Below are positions 26,959 through 35,428 of a stretch of 64,000 bases of DNA, one piece after another. The stretch comes from Bacteroidales bacterium (GTDB taxonomy: Bacteria; Bacteroidota; Bacteroidia; Bacteroidales; UBA12077). Position 1 is the first letter of the stretch, and each line of letters opens with the position of its first letter. The notes below the pieces were generated by a model. That model was not told where the DNA came from. It did no database searches and worked only from the letters and a program-made list of their open reading frames with translations. The stretch is from NCBI GenBank assembly GCA_028282785.1, contig JANQHE010000006.1, positions 18,337-82,336 of the forward strand, written 5' to 3'. The translations under genes and the position numbers were made by a program.

Positions 26959-27764
26959 TTTACTTTTTTTAATACGAAACTCATATAAATGGAATTACCC
27001 GAAAGCAATGATTCGGAAGTTTCTATATCCTTTGTTTTTAGAAATGGACTAAAAGCTTTTTTCATAAACCCGGGAATTCGTTCTTTCCTGGACCTGATTT
27101 GCTGGATATCTGTATCTTTTATAAAAGAGGTAATATTCTTTGTTATATCATTTTTATACTCTATGGTAAACCCGGCCATTCGTAGATGATGTTTGACTGT
27201 TTCCAGTTTTCTTTTTTCGATAATATCGGCAAATATAAAAGTAGAATCTTTTCTTAAAACACGGTACACCTCATTGCAAAATTTAGGTAAATCATGATAA
27301 AATCTTGCTGATCCTATATTTATTACAAGATCGAAACTTTCTTTTTTAAATGGTAGATTTTCTTCGATTCCTTTTATAAAAGATAAACCGGGTTCATCGT
27401 AATAACTATTGCAAAAATTAATAAGGTTATTAACACTTTCTAAACCAGTATATGTTTTAGGAGAGTAATAACGGTTTATATACGAAGCTCCACCTCCTCT
27501 TCCCGAACCTACTTCCAAAATATCCTTGTAATACAAATCGACTTTTGAAATAGCATGGTCATATAACTGGATAAAGTATCTGTTTTTTTCGTCATCATGT
27601 AACAGGTTAATTTCTTCATGTTCCGATAAAGACTTGTAACCATAATTCATGAATTTGGTTGCTTTTTTCGTATCTGTATGATTCATTATTTTATTTAATA
27701 TATCCCATCTAAGCTTTTTGCCGGTTTCACAGTCTTGACAAGTACTTTGATTACTTGTATTCAT
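26955..27764 (-). CDS. Class I SAM-dependent methyltransferase
   Basis: The 269-residue protein has a Rossmann methyltransferase core. Motif I is DILEVGSGRGGGASYI (about 81-96), an acidic loop occurs near TGLESV, motif II/III is FDLVINIGSARFYHDLPKF, and motif IV is the Methyltransf_11-type EVYRVLRKDSTFIFADI. An N-terminal segment has CQDC near the start. It resembles small-molecule or polyketide-type methyltransferases (phthiotriol/dimycocerosate-like), but the substrate is not identifiable. It is alone between pxpA (convergent) and a LytTR gene. Confidence 0.82.
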   Translation of the reverse strand: MNTSNQSTCQDCETGKKLRWDILNKIMNHTDTKKATKFMNYGYKSLSEHEEINLLHDDEKNRYFIQLYDHAISKVDLYYKDILEVGSGRGGGASYINRYYSPKTYTGLESVNNLINFCNSYYDEPGLSFIKGIEENLPFKKESFDLVINIGSARFYHDLPKFCNEVYRVLRKDSTFIFADIIEKRKLETVKHHLRMAGFTIEYKNDITKNITSFIKDTDIQQIRSRKERIPGFMKKAFSPFLKTKDIETSESLLSGNSIYMSFVLKKVN

Positions 27765-27907
27765 TACTGGTAAATTTTAATTTTTAGTAGCAATGATAGA
27801 AACTGAAGTGGAAATAATGAAATAAATGGTGTAAGTGTCTAAAACCGGGGATAAATCAGTTATAAAATGGGTAAATGAAACTTATTCCGGGGTGAGTGGC
27901 ACTAATT

Positions 27908-28753
27908 TTAAACACTGTTTAATTGCTCTTTTACTTTTAATAAGTAATGTCTGGAAACAGGAATTTCCTCATTATTAGTTAATTCGAGGATATTTCCTTT
28001 ATAATTTTTAACTAACCTGTTAACATTGTTAAGATTTACGATGTAGGTCCTGTGACAACGCACAAAATTCGGATAAGATTCTAATTGTAATTCAATATTT
28101 TTCAGAGTGTTGCGTAAAAGTTTTTTATGAAAACCTTCTTTGTGCATATAGTTTATCTCTACATAATTGTCTGCCGCTTTAATAATAAAAACAGTATTAA
28201 AACTTAGTTCAACTTTTTCAGATTTATTTTCAGATTTAAGCTCAATTTTGTTTGGAATTTTATTTTGTTCAGTATCAAGATCGGAATAGGGTGGTTTAAT
28301 CTTTAGTTCTTTTAGTTGATAGTATTGTGATCTAAGTCTGTATAATAACCTTATTAAAACAACAACAGAAAGGCAGATTACAACAATCTTAAAAACAACA
28401 TAAAATGATATACTTATTTTTCCAACATACCTTAAATAAAATGTAAAAGCTACCGAATTAAAGGATAAAGCAAGAGAACTTAAAAAGATTGGTGGCCCGG
28501 ATTTCCATTCGGTAATTCTAAACGATTTAGAAAAAATAGTTGGAATACCAACATAAAATAAGTTATTAAATATAAATAAGATTCCGCTGAAACCTGAAAA
28601 AAATATAATAAGACTGTTTAAATTGTTATAACTGGCTTCAAACGGGCGAAAGAATAATATAAATAAAAATACTCCTATACTAAAATTGAAATTTAATTTA
28701 AGGTTGTATCTAAGTTCTCTGTTATAAGAAGTCATATAATCAAGAGTTTCCAA
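27908..28753 (-). CDS. Membrane-anchored LytTR transcription regulator
   Basis: The 281-residue protein has four hydrophobic helices in residues 20-135 and a C-terminal LytTR DNA-binding domain (about 180-280, with IKAADNYVEI, VRCHRTYIVNLNNV and the terminal PVSRHYLLKV). There is no receiver domain, so it is a one-component membrane regulator. It is divergent from the HYC_CC_PP/HMA/TonB cluster, about 170 bp away, and could control it, but that is inference. A perfect 9-bp inverted repeat (TTTAAATTA/TAATTTAAA, 28807-28831) lies between them. Confidence 0.85.
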   Translation of the reverse strand: METLDYMTSYNRELRYNLKLNFNFSIGVFLFILFFRPFEASYNNLNSLIIFFSGFSGILFIFNNLFYVGIPTIFSKSFRITEWKSGPPIFLSSLALSFNSVAFTFYLRYVGKISISFYVVFKIVVICLSVVVLIRLLYRLRSQYYQLKELKIKPPYSDLDTEQNKIPNKIELKSENKSEKVELSFNTVFIIKAADNYVEINYMHKEGFHKKLLRNTLKNIELQLESYPNFVRCHRTYIVNLNNVNRLVKNYKGNILELTNNEEIPVSRHYLLKVKEQLNSV

Positions 28754-28926
28754 TTGTGAAGTGAAGATACTATTAATTATGGTTACTTCAAATACGTAAC
28801 ATAAACTTTAAATTATTGGATATAATTTAAACTATCTCAGTTCGAAAAAGTCTTTATAAATGTTAACAAAGTGTTAAAGCCGAATTGAACTAAACATTTT
28901 CGGATCAAAAGTGTTAAATTTATTGC

Positions 28927-29313
28927 ATGAAAAAGTTTATTTCCATCATATTGGTTTTAATTTACTTTTCACTCTCAACGGGTGCAATAGTTACTTTGCA
29001 TTATTGCGGAGGCAAACTGGAAAGTGTCAAATTAAATTCTGAAGCTCAAGCTTGCTGTTGTGGTATTTCCGGAATGACAATAGACTGCTGTGAGAATGAG
29101 GAATTTAGGTTAGATATTGACATTGATGAAAATGTGGCTTTTTCTTCGGATATAGCTTTTAAGAATTTTTCACAGGTTGTTTATTCAAATTTAACTTTAC
29201 TTATTTTAAATGAAGTAGAGATTGAAGATGAACAACTGGCAAAATATAATTTACCACCTCCTAAGCCGGAATCCATTTGGCTTATGAACTGCACTTTCAT
29301 TTTTTACGGATAA
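28927..29313 (+). CDS. HYC_CC_PP family small secreted protein
   Basis: The 128-residue protein has a signal peptide, then the motif HYCGG (residues 25-29). It has clustered cysteines CCC (about 43-45) and CC (about 54-55), and a C-terminal LPPPKPE (about 114-120). This is the HYC_CC_PP pattern that is common in Bacteroidota next to copper-type TonB receptors. The His/Cys content suggests metal binding in the periplasm. It is the first gene of a set with an HMA protein and a TonB-dependent receptor. Confidence 0.8.
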   Translation: MKKFISIILVLIYFSLSTGAIVTLHYCGGKLESVKLNSEAQACCCGISGMTIDCCENEEFRLDIDIDENVAFSSDIAFKNFSQVVYSNLTLLILNEVEIEDEQLAKYNLPPPKPESIWLMNCTFIFYG

Positions 29314-29421
29314 GATTTAATTGTTATAAATACTAATTAGGAAATGAGTTTCTGGTTACTCATTTCTGATTATCTGTTATAACCAGTAACTTTTAACAAA
29401 AAACATGTAACAATTAAAATT

Positions 29422-29772
29422 ATGAAAACATTATTATTAATATCAATATTTACAGTTTTTACGTTTATTTCATTTTCTCAAGATAGATCTTCAAAGGTAG
29501 AAACGACTAAATTCGAGGTAAAAGGTGTTTGTGATATGTGTAAAGAGCGTATCGAAAATGCTGCATTATTAAAGGGTGTTAAATGGGTAGAATGGGATAA
29601 AGCAACCGATACATTAACCGTTATTTATCGTAAAGACAAGCTTGATATTTTGGATGTTCATAAATCAGTTGCGGAAGTTGGACATACTACCGATAAGGTT
29701 GACTGTAATATGGAAGCTTACAATAAGTTGCCTGCATGCTGCGCTTACATGGGCGATGTTGAGAAACATTAA
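29422..29772 (+). CDS. Secreted heavy-metal-associated (HMA) domain protein
   Basis: The 116-residue protein has a signal peptide (1-20) and one ferredoxin-like HMA domain. The metal-binding loop is GVCDMC (Cys37, Cys40), preceded by beta strand TKFEVK and followed by a helix. Two more cysteines (PACCAYM) lie near the C-terminus. It should be periplasmic. Its stop is 3 bp before the TonB receptor start, so the two are translationally coupled. A copper chaperone-like role is inferred from family and context. Confidence 0.82.
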   Translation: MKTLLLISIFTVFTFISFSQDRSSKVETTKFEVKGVCDMCKERIENAALLKGVKWVEWDKATDTLTVIYRKDKLDILDVHKSVAEVGHTTDKVDCNMEAYNKLPACCAYMGDVEKH

Positions 29773-29774
29773 GC

Positions 29775-32012
29775 ATGAACCGGTATTTATTGTTGATTTT
29801 GCTGGCTTTGAATTTTCAGGTTATTCTGGCGCAGCAGAATATTAGTTACTTGAAAGGTAAGATTGTCGAGCAAAATCAAGAGGCAGAAATTCCTGTTATT
29901 GGCGCAAATGTTTATTGGAGCAACACAACAGTCGGTACAACTACTGATGCAAACGGGAATTTCAAGTTAACCAGGCTAAAAACTAATAACCGATTAGTAA
30001 TAAGCTACGTGGGCTACCAAAGCGACACGATTATTGTGGACGGTCGGGACTATTTAAAAGTTGCGTTGAAAACTTCCACCGAGTTAGATGAAGTGGTTGT
30101 TTCCTATAAACGTAATACAACCGAAGTTTCATTACTGGAGCCGGTAAACACAAAAGTGATGGGAGAGAAGGAACTTCTAAAAGCTGCCTGTTGTAATCTA
30201 AGTGAAAGTTTTGAGACTAATCCTTCTGTTGATGTCTCATTTACAGATGCAGTTACCGGAACCCGCCAAATTCAAATGTTGGGGTTGGCAGGGCCGTATA
30301 CTCAAATTTCACGTGAGAATATGCCTGATATTCGTGGCTTATCATCAATTTATGGGTTGACCTATATTCCCGGAACGTGGATAGAAAGTATTCATTTAAA
30401 TAAAGGTGCGGGAACAGTAATTAATGGATTTGAAAGTATTGCCGGGCAAATTGATGTTCATTTAAGAAATCCTACAAATATGGATAAATTGTATTTAAAT
30501 GTTTATGGGAATCAACGTGGGCGAGTTGAAGCAAATGCAAATATTCAGGCTGATGTTGGTAAAAACTTAGGTACTGCTATCTTGCTGCATGGAATGAATA
30601 ATTCCTTTGAAGAGGACCATAATAACGATAATTTTTTGGACCACCCAACAGGTGAACAGTATGTAGTTCTTAATCGATGGGAGTTATACAGTGATCAGGG
30701 ACTACATTTCCAGGTGGGAATTAAAGGAACTTATATTGATAAATATGGAGGAGAATCTGAATTTGATAAAAATGTTGATAGGGGAACAACAAACGCCTGG
30801 GGATTAAACATCAAAACTGAACGTTATGAGGCATGGTCGAAATTAGGCAAAGTTAATTTAAATAAACCATGGCAAAGTGTAGGTTTTCAGATTTCAGGAG
30901 CACTTCATGACCAGGAGTCCTATTTTGGATTGACAAACTATAATGCACAACAAAATAGCTTTTATTCAAACCTGATTTTTCAATCACATATTAATAACAC
31001 CAATCATCAGTTTAAAACAGGATTAAGCTTTCAATATGATGATTATAAGGAAGATTTGAATTATTCAAATTATGACAGATTGGAATATGTGCCTGGGGTG
31101 TTTTTTGAGTACACATATAAACATTTGGAGAAGTTTGATGCTATTTTGGGTATAAGAGGAGATTATCATAATGAATATGGTTCTTTTTTAACTCCAAGAG
31201 CTCACATAAGATACTCGTTAACGGATAAGATAACTTTAAGAGCTTCTGGTGGCCGGGGTTTAAGGTCAGCAAATATAATTTCCGAAAACATTGGAATACT
31301 TGCCAGTTCGCGCCAAATTATTATTAATGGTGATGGAAGCGCAAAGCCTTATGGGCTGGAACCTGAAATTGCCTGGAATTATGGTTTAAACCTCACATAT
31401 AAATTTGTTTTGGATTACAGAAATGGAAGTGTAAGCGTTGACTTTTACCGGACTGATTTCCAAAATCAGATAGTATTAGATTTGGATCAGGACCCACAAC
31501 AGGCTTTATTCTATAATCTGGATGGTGAATCATATTCAAATAGTTTTCAGGCACAAGTTGATTATGAGTTAATTAACCGTTTGGATGTACGTATTGCATA
31601 TCGGTGGTATGATGTAAAAACAACGTATAATGATGAATTGTTAGATAAACCATTAACATCAAACCATAGAGCGTTTATTAATCTGGCATACAGTTCAAGG
31701 AAAGATTGGAGTTTTGATTATACTATTAACTGGCAGGGAGAAAAACGAATTCCTGGAACAGAGACAAATCCTGTAGAATACCGGTTAGATGAGTATTCTC
31801 CTAATTTCTTTTTAATGAATGCTCAAATTAGTAAAAGCTGGCAACAAAAGTTTGATGTTTATGTAGGTGTTGAAAATATCTTGAGTTATAAACAAGAAGA
31901 CCCAATTATAGCAAGCAATGATCCGTTTAGTCAATATTTTGACAGTTCATTGATTTGGGGACCTGTAACCGGGCGAAACATTTATTTTGGGTTAAGATAT
32001 AAAATTAAATAA
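29775..32012 (+). CDS. TonB-dependent outer-membrane receptor (probable metal, e.g. copper)
   Basis: The 745-residue protein has a signal peptide, a carboxypeptidase-regulatory-like domain (about 23-98, ending in LDEVVVSYKR), a plug domain (about 115-235) with a CC pair (KAACCNLSESFETNP), and a 22-strand barrel ending in aromatic-terminated strands (YFGLRYKIK). In the Bacteroidota subfamily with the N-terminal AACCNLSESFETNPSVD segment, receptors are associated with copper-type uptake. It is in an operon with HMA and HYC_CC_PP genes and ends at a strong terminator. Confidence 0.85.
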   Translation: MNRYLLLILLALNFQVILAQQNISYLKGKIVEQNQEAEIPVIGANVYWSNTTVGTTTDANGNFKLTRLKTNNRLVISYVGYQSDTIIVDGRDYLKVALKTSTELDEVVVSYKRNTTEVSLLEPVNTKVMGEKELLKAACCNLSESFETNPSVDVSFTDAVTGTRQIQMLGLAGPYTQISRENMPDIRGLSSIYGLTYIPGTWIESIHLNKGAGTVINGFESIAGQIDVHLRNPTNMDKLYLNVYGNQRGRVEANANIQADVGKNLGTAILLHGMNNSFEEDHNNDNFLDHPTGEQYVVLNRWELYSDQGLHFQVGIKGTYIDKYGGESEFDKNVDRGTTNAWGLNIKTERYEAWSKLGKVNLNKPWQSVGFQISGALHDQESYFGLTNYNAQQNSFYSNLIFQSHINNTNHQFKTGLSFQYDDYKEDLNYSNYDRLEYVPGVFFEYTYKHLEKFDAILGIRGDYHNEYGSFLTPRAHIRYSLTDKITLRASGGRGLRSANIISENIGILASSRQIIINGDGSAKPYGLEPEIAWNYGLNLTYKFVLDYRNGSVSVDFYRTDFQNQIVLDLDQDPQQALFYNLDGESYSNSFQAQVDYELINRLDVRIAYRWYDVKTTYNDELLDKPLTSNHRAFINLAYSSRKDWSFDYTINWQGEKRIPGTETNPVEYRLDEYSPNFFLMNAQISKSWQQKFDVYVGVENILSYKQEDPIIASNDPFSQYFDSSLIWGPVTGRNIYFGLRYKIK

Positions 32013-32040
32013 AGCTCTTTTAAGAGCTTTATTTTTTATT
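32011..32040 (+). terminator. Rho-independent terminator
   Basis: AAAGCTCTT (32011-32019) and AAGAGCTTT (32022-32030) form a 9-bp stem followed by ATTTTTTATT. It closes the TonB receptor operon. Confidence 0.85.
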
Positions 32041-32073
32041 TGTATTTTAGAATAATTATCGTACATTTGCGAT
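32039..32073 (+). promoter_or_regulatory. arsR promoter with overlapping operator
   Basis: TTTG (32039-32042), a 19-bp spacer and TACATTTG (32062-32069) give a perfect Bacteroidetes promoter. The 16-mer ATCGTACATTTGCGAT (32058-32073) spans the -7 box. It matches, in 12 of 16 positions, the ATCGTATATTCACGAT found upstream of the arsM-like gene, suggesting a shared ArsR operator. Confidence 0.65.
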
Positions 32074-32086
32074 GAACGATTGATTT

Positions 32087-32383
32087 ATGAAAAAAGAAGA
32101 TTTTAAATATCAGGAAGACCACCTTAAATTAGCCAGGTTTGCTAAAGCTCTTTCACACCCTGCGAGATTACATATCCTAAATTTTTTAAGTTGCTGTGAT
32201 AGATGTTATACAGGTAATATTGTGGATGAATTGCCAATAGCACAGTCATCGGTTTCTCAACATTTGAAAGAATTAAAGGAGGCAGGATTAATTCAAGGTA
32301 CTATTGAAACACCTAAAGTTTATTATTGTATTGATAAAGAAAACTGGAAATTAGCAAAGGAATTATTTAAAGAGTTCTTTTAA
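32087..32383 (+). CDS. ArsR/SmtB-family metalloregulator
   Basis: The 98-residue winged-helix protein has the ArsR recognition region (SSVSQHLKELKEAGLIQ) and an upstream alpha3 segment FLSCCDRCYTGN containing three cysteines of a possible arsenic or metal site. Its wing PKVYYCID contains a fourth. It should repress its own promoter and that of the methyltransferase downstream until metal binds. Both genes carry the same palindrome-like box. The inducer (arsenite, other metalloid or metal) is inferred from the ArsM-like neighbour. Confidence 0.85.
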   Translation: MKKEDFKYQEDHLKLARFAKALSHPARLHILNFLSCCDRCYTGNIVDELPIAQSSVSQHLKELKEAGLIQGTIETPKVYYCIDKENWKLAKELFKEFF

Positions 32384-32401
32384 AATTTTTTAATTAAAAC
32401 C

Positions 32402-32417
32402 ATCGTATATTCACGAT
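32402..32417 (+). promoter_or_regulatory. Operator-like inverted repeat upstream of arsM
   Basis: ATCGTATATTCACGAT is a perfect 5-bp inverted repeat (ATCGT/ACGAT) with a 6-bp centre. It matches the box over the arsR promoter at 32058-32073. It lies 18-42 bp before the candidate arsM start codons. Confidence 0.6.
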
Positions 32418-32459
32418 TAACTATAATTATACATAATGTTAAATTTAATTATTGATGAA

Positions 32460-33248
32460 ATGGATAAATCAGAAAAGTTAAAAAAAACAGTTAAAGAAAA
32501 GTACGCTGAAATAGTTCGTGACCAGAATAAATGTTGTTGTGGTAGTAAAAATGAACATGCCGAATATACTGTTTTTAATGAGAGCTACGAAAATCAACCT
32601 GGATATGTTAAAGAGGCAGACTTAAATTTAGGTTGTGGAGTCCCAACTGAATATGCCGGAATGAAACCCGGAGATTCAGTTTTGGATTTGGGTTCCGGAG
32701 CAGGAAATGATTGCTTTGTAGCCAGGTCAATAGTTGGGGAAAAAGGTCATGTAACAGGGCTTGACTTTACAAATGAGATGGTTCGAAAAGCAAATGCCAA
32801 TCTTCTTACGCTGGGTTATAAAAACATAGATTTTGTGCTTGGCGATATAGAAAATATTCCTTTGAAAGATAAAACATACGATGTCGTTATAAGCAATTGC
32901 GTTTTAAATTTAGTACCTGATAAAGTAAAAGCATTTAAAGAAATCAAACGAGTATTGAAGTCCGGAGGACATTTTTGTGTATCTGATATAGTTTTAAAAG
33001 GCGAATTGCCTGATAATATCAAAGAGGTAGCAGAATTATATGCCGGATGTGTTTCCGGAGCTTTACAGATGGAGGAATACATTGGAATTATTAAAGACTC
33101 AGGATTCACACAAGTTGAAATTAAAAAAGAACGACAAATTGATGTTCCGGATGAAATGTTTTTAAAACATATTTCTCAAGATGATTTGAAAAAATATAAA
33201 TCATTAGGTACTGGAATATACAGCATAACTGTTGTAGGAACAAAATAA
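32460..33248 (+). CDS. arsM: Arsenite S-adenosylmethyltransferase-like protein
   Basis: The 262-residue protein (an in-frame ATG at 32436 would add 8 residues) has an N-terminal helix with CCCG. It has the SAM motif VLDLGSGAGNDCF, the ArsM signature VISNCVLNLVPDK, and GCVSGAL near residue 195. The three cysteine positions (N-terminal, NC and GC) correspond to the arsenic-binding cysteines of ArsM enzymes, so methylation of arsenite is likely. It is under the same operator as arsR. No arsenic pump or reductase gene is visible in the window. Confidence 0.85.
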   Translation: MDKSEKLKKTVKEKYAEIVRDQNKCCCGSKNEHAEYTVFNESYENQPGYVKEADLNLGCGVPTEYAGMKPGDSVLDLGSGAGNDCFVARSIVGEKGHVTGLDFTNEMVRKANANLLTLGYKNIDFVLGDIENIPLKDKTYDVVISNCVLNLVPDKVKAFKEIKRVLKSGGHFCVSDIVLKGELPDNIKEVAELYAGCVSGALQMEEYIGIIKDSGFTQVEIKKERQIDVPDEMFLKHISQDDLKKYKSLGTGIYSITVVGTK

Positions 33249-33334
33249 TAAATAAGAAGTATGCTGCCTTAAAGCCTATTTGTTTTTCTGAAATCAGTAT
33301 TACTTACTTTTTGGCAACCTCTTTTCTTTTTTTC

Positions 33335-33397
33335 TTGCTTAGAGTATTTGCTAAGCAAAATTAATATACCTAATTTTCTGGTTCATTTTTAATGAAC
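33335..33397 (+). promoter_or_regulatory. Two inverted repeats before the Nramp-like gene
   Basis: TTGCTTAG (33335-33342) pairs with CTAAGCAA (33351-33358), and GTTCATT (33381-33387) pairs with AATGAAC (33391-33397). The second overlaps the ATG at 33392, so the in-frame ATG at 33401 may be the true start. Either repeat could be an operator or an RNA hairpin; no known family consensus is matched. Confidence 0.35.
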
Positions 33398-34651
33398 ATA
33401 ATGAAAAGCAAAAGCATATTAAAAAAAATCAGATCAATTGGTCCGGCGGCTTTAGTTACAGCTGCGTTTATCGGACCTGGTACCATAACAACTTGTTCCA
33501 TTGCAGGAGCAAAATTCGGATACGCCCTTTTATGGGGTCTGTTATTTTCAATTATTGCAACCGTGGTGTTACAGGAAATGTCTGCACGATTGGGGATTGT
33601 AGCACGGAAAGGATTAGGCGAAGCTTTACGCGAACAGGCACGCAATCCAATTACTAAATTCATAACAGCATTTCTTGTCTTATCGGCAATTTTAATAGGA
33701 AACGCTGCATATGAAACCGGTAATATTTTAGGAGGTGCACTGGGCCTCGAAACTATTTCAGGAATTTCTTCCATATCAATTACAGATTCATTTAAAATAA
33801 ACATTTGGGGGCCATTAATTGGATTATCGGCATTTATTCTGATGATTATAGGCAGTTATAAGTCGATTGAAAGGATGCTAATAATTCTGGTTATTTTAAT
33901 GAGCCTGGCTTTTATTACAACTTCAATTGTAATTATGCCGGTATGGAAGGAAATATTCAAGGGAATTTTTGTTCCATCCGTTCCCAAAGGTTCTGTTTTG
34001 ACTATAGTAGCATTAATTGGAACAACTGTTGTTCCTTATAATCTATTCCTGCATTCTTCCGCAGTTCAGGAGAAATGGAAAGATAAATCAGGGCTGAATG
34101 AGGCAAGGACAGATATTTTTGTATCAATCATAATTGGAGGATTAATCTCTATGTCTATTGTTGTGACATCTGCAGTTGCATTTTGGGGATCGAACCATGA
34201 AATAAAAGGTGCGGGAGATTTAGCAATCCAGCTTGAACCACTTTTAGGAAACTGGGCCAAAATATTTTTAGCATTTGGTTTATTTGCAGCTGGTATATCA
34301 TCAGCTGTAACAGCTCCACTAGCTGCAGCATATGCAACTTCAGGAATTTTAGGCTGGAAAAAGAACTTAAAGGATAAAAAGTTTAAATTAGTTTGGATCT
34401 TTATACTTTTAATTGGGATTATTTTTTCAGCATTTGGATTTAAACCTATCCAGGCTATTGTTTTTGCACAAATTACAAATGGAATATTATTACCTATAAT
34501 TGCCATATATTTGCTTTGGGTGATGAACAGTAAGAAAATCCTTGGAGATTTTAAAAATAATTTGATTTCAAATATTATTGGCTTTGCCGTTGTTATAGTT
34601 GCAGTCGGACTAGGAGTAAGAAGTATTTTAAGCGTACTTGGTTTAATATAA
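33392..34651 (+). CDS. Nramp-fold transporter lacking the metal-binding motifs
   Basis: The 419-residue protein has about 11 membrane helices of the Nramp (LeuT) fold. The canonical TM1 motif DPGN is replaced by GPGT (residues 28-31), and the TM6 MPH motif by VPY-N (214-217, in VVPYNLFLH). These residues coordinate divalent metal in true Nramp proteins. It is 6 bp upstream of pxpA and in one operon with pxpABC, as YcsG is in Bacillus. I infer transport of an organic substrate such as 5-oxoproline rather than Mn2+/Fe2+. The start may be 33401. Confidence 0.8.
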   Translation: MNIMKSKSILKKIRSIGPAALVTAAFIGPGTITTCSIAGAKFGYALLWGLLFSIIATVVLQEMSARLGIVARKGLGEALREQARNPITKFITAFLVLSAILIGNAAYETGNILGGALGLETISGISSISITDSFKINIWGPLIGLSAFILMIIGSYKSIERMLIILVILMSLAFITTSIVIMPVWKEIFKGIFVPSVPKGSVLTIVALIGTTVVPYNLFLHSSAVQEKWKDKSGLNEARTDIFVSIIIGGLISMSIVVTSAVAFWGSNHEIKGAGDLAIQLEPLLGNWAKIFLAFGLFAAGISSAVTAPLAAAYATSGILGWKKNLKDKKFKLVWIFILLIGIIFSAFGFKPIQAIVFAQITNGILLPIIAIYLLWVMNSKKILGDFKNNLISNIIGFAVVIVAVGLGVRSILSVLGLI

Positions 34652-34657
34652 TTTGCA

Positions 34658-35425
34658 ATGTTTATAGATTTAAATTCGGACCTGGGAGAAAGTTTTGGAA
34701 ATTATAAAATAGGAGATGATGCAGAGGTTATGAAATATATAACTTCTGCAAATATTGCCTGTGGTTTTCATGCCGGTGATCCCTTAATTATTGAAAAAAC
34801 CATAAAGTTAGCTATGGAAAATAATGTAGCTCCGGGAGCACATCCGGGATATCCTGACTTAGTTGGTTTTGGAAGGCGATCTTTAAAATTAAGTGATGAA
34901 GAATTATCTTCTACGATTAAATATCAGGTTGGAGCAGTGAAAGCAATAACAGAATCTTTAGGAATAAAATTGCAACATGTTAAGCTACACGGAGCAATGT
35001 ATAACGATATGGCTTTTAACTATAACAAAGCAAAAGTTGCGGCCGAAGCAATTGTAAGAATAGATCCGGATTTAATATTTGTTGGCCTTGCAGGATCGGA
35101 AATGATTAAAGCGGCTGAAGATACCGGACTAAAAACGGCAAATGAGTTTTTTGCGGATCGAGCCTATAATGACAATGGAACATTAGTGTCCAGATCAATT
35201 GAGGGTTCAGTAATTCATGATACAGAGGTTTGTTTAAACAGAATAGAAAAACTAATCAAATCAAATTCTGTATTATCAATAAATAAAAAGGAAATAAAAA
35301 TTATTGCAGATACAATTTGTGTACATGGTGACAATGAAAATGCAGTTGATTTTGTGAAAAACCTCAATAGATTTTTAAACGATAAAGGGATAGAGCTGAG
35401 AAATCTCAAAGATCAGAATTTGTAA
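34658..35425 (+). CDS. pxpA: 5-oxoprolinase subunit A, operon copy
   Basis: The 255-residue LamB/YcsF protein is closely similar to the solo copy at 26200. The same motifs DLNSDLGESFG, ACGFHAGDP, GAHPGYPDLVGFGRR, VKLHGAMYND and EFFADRAYNDNGTLVSR are present. It sits 3 bp before pxpB, in the normal order of the prokaryotic ATP-dependent 5-oxoprolinase. The two paralogs differ throughout the sequence, so the duplication is not recent. Confidence 0.93.
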   Translation: MFIDLNSDLGESFGNYKIGDDAEVMKYITSANIACGFHAGDPLIIEKTIKLAMENNVAPGAHPGYPDLVGFGRRSLKLSDEELSSTIKYQVGAVKAITESLGIKLQHVKLHGAMYNDMAFNYNKAKVAAEAIVRIDPDLIFVGLAGSEMIKAAEDTGLKTANEFFADRAYNDNGTLVSRSIEGSVIHDTEVCLNRIEKLIKSNSVLSINKKEIKIIADTICVHGDNENAVDFVKNLNRFLNDKGIELRNLKDQNL

Positions 35426-35428
35426 GAT

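Noticed and set aside
33370..33804. Minus-strand frames within the Nramp-like gene (also 34066-34506)
   Set aside because: They mirror the hydrophobic coding strand of a convincing transporter and have no independent support.
33392..34651. Manganese transporter MntH
   Set aside because: The fold agrees, but the DPGN and MPH metal ligands are replaced and the operon is for 5-oxoproline, so the name would mislead.
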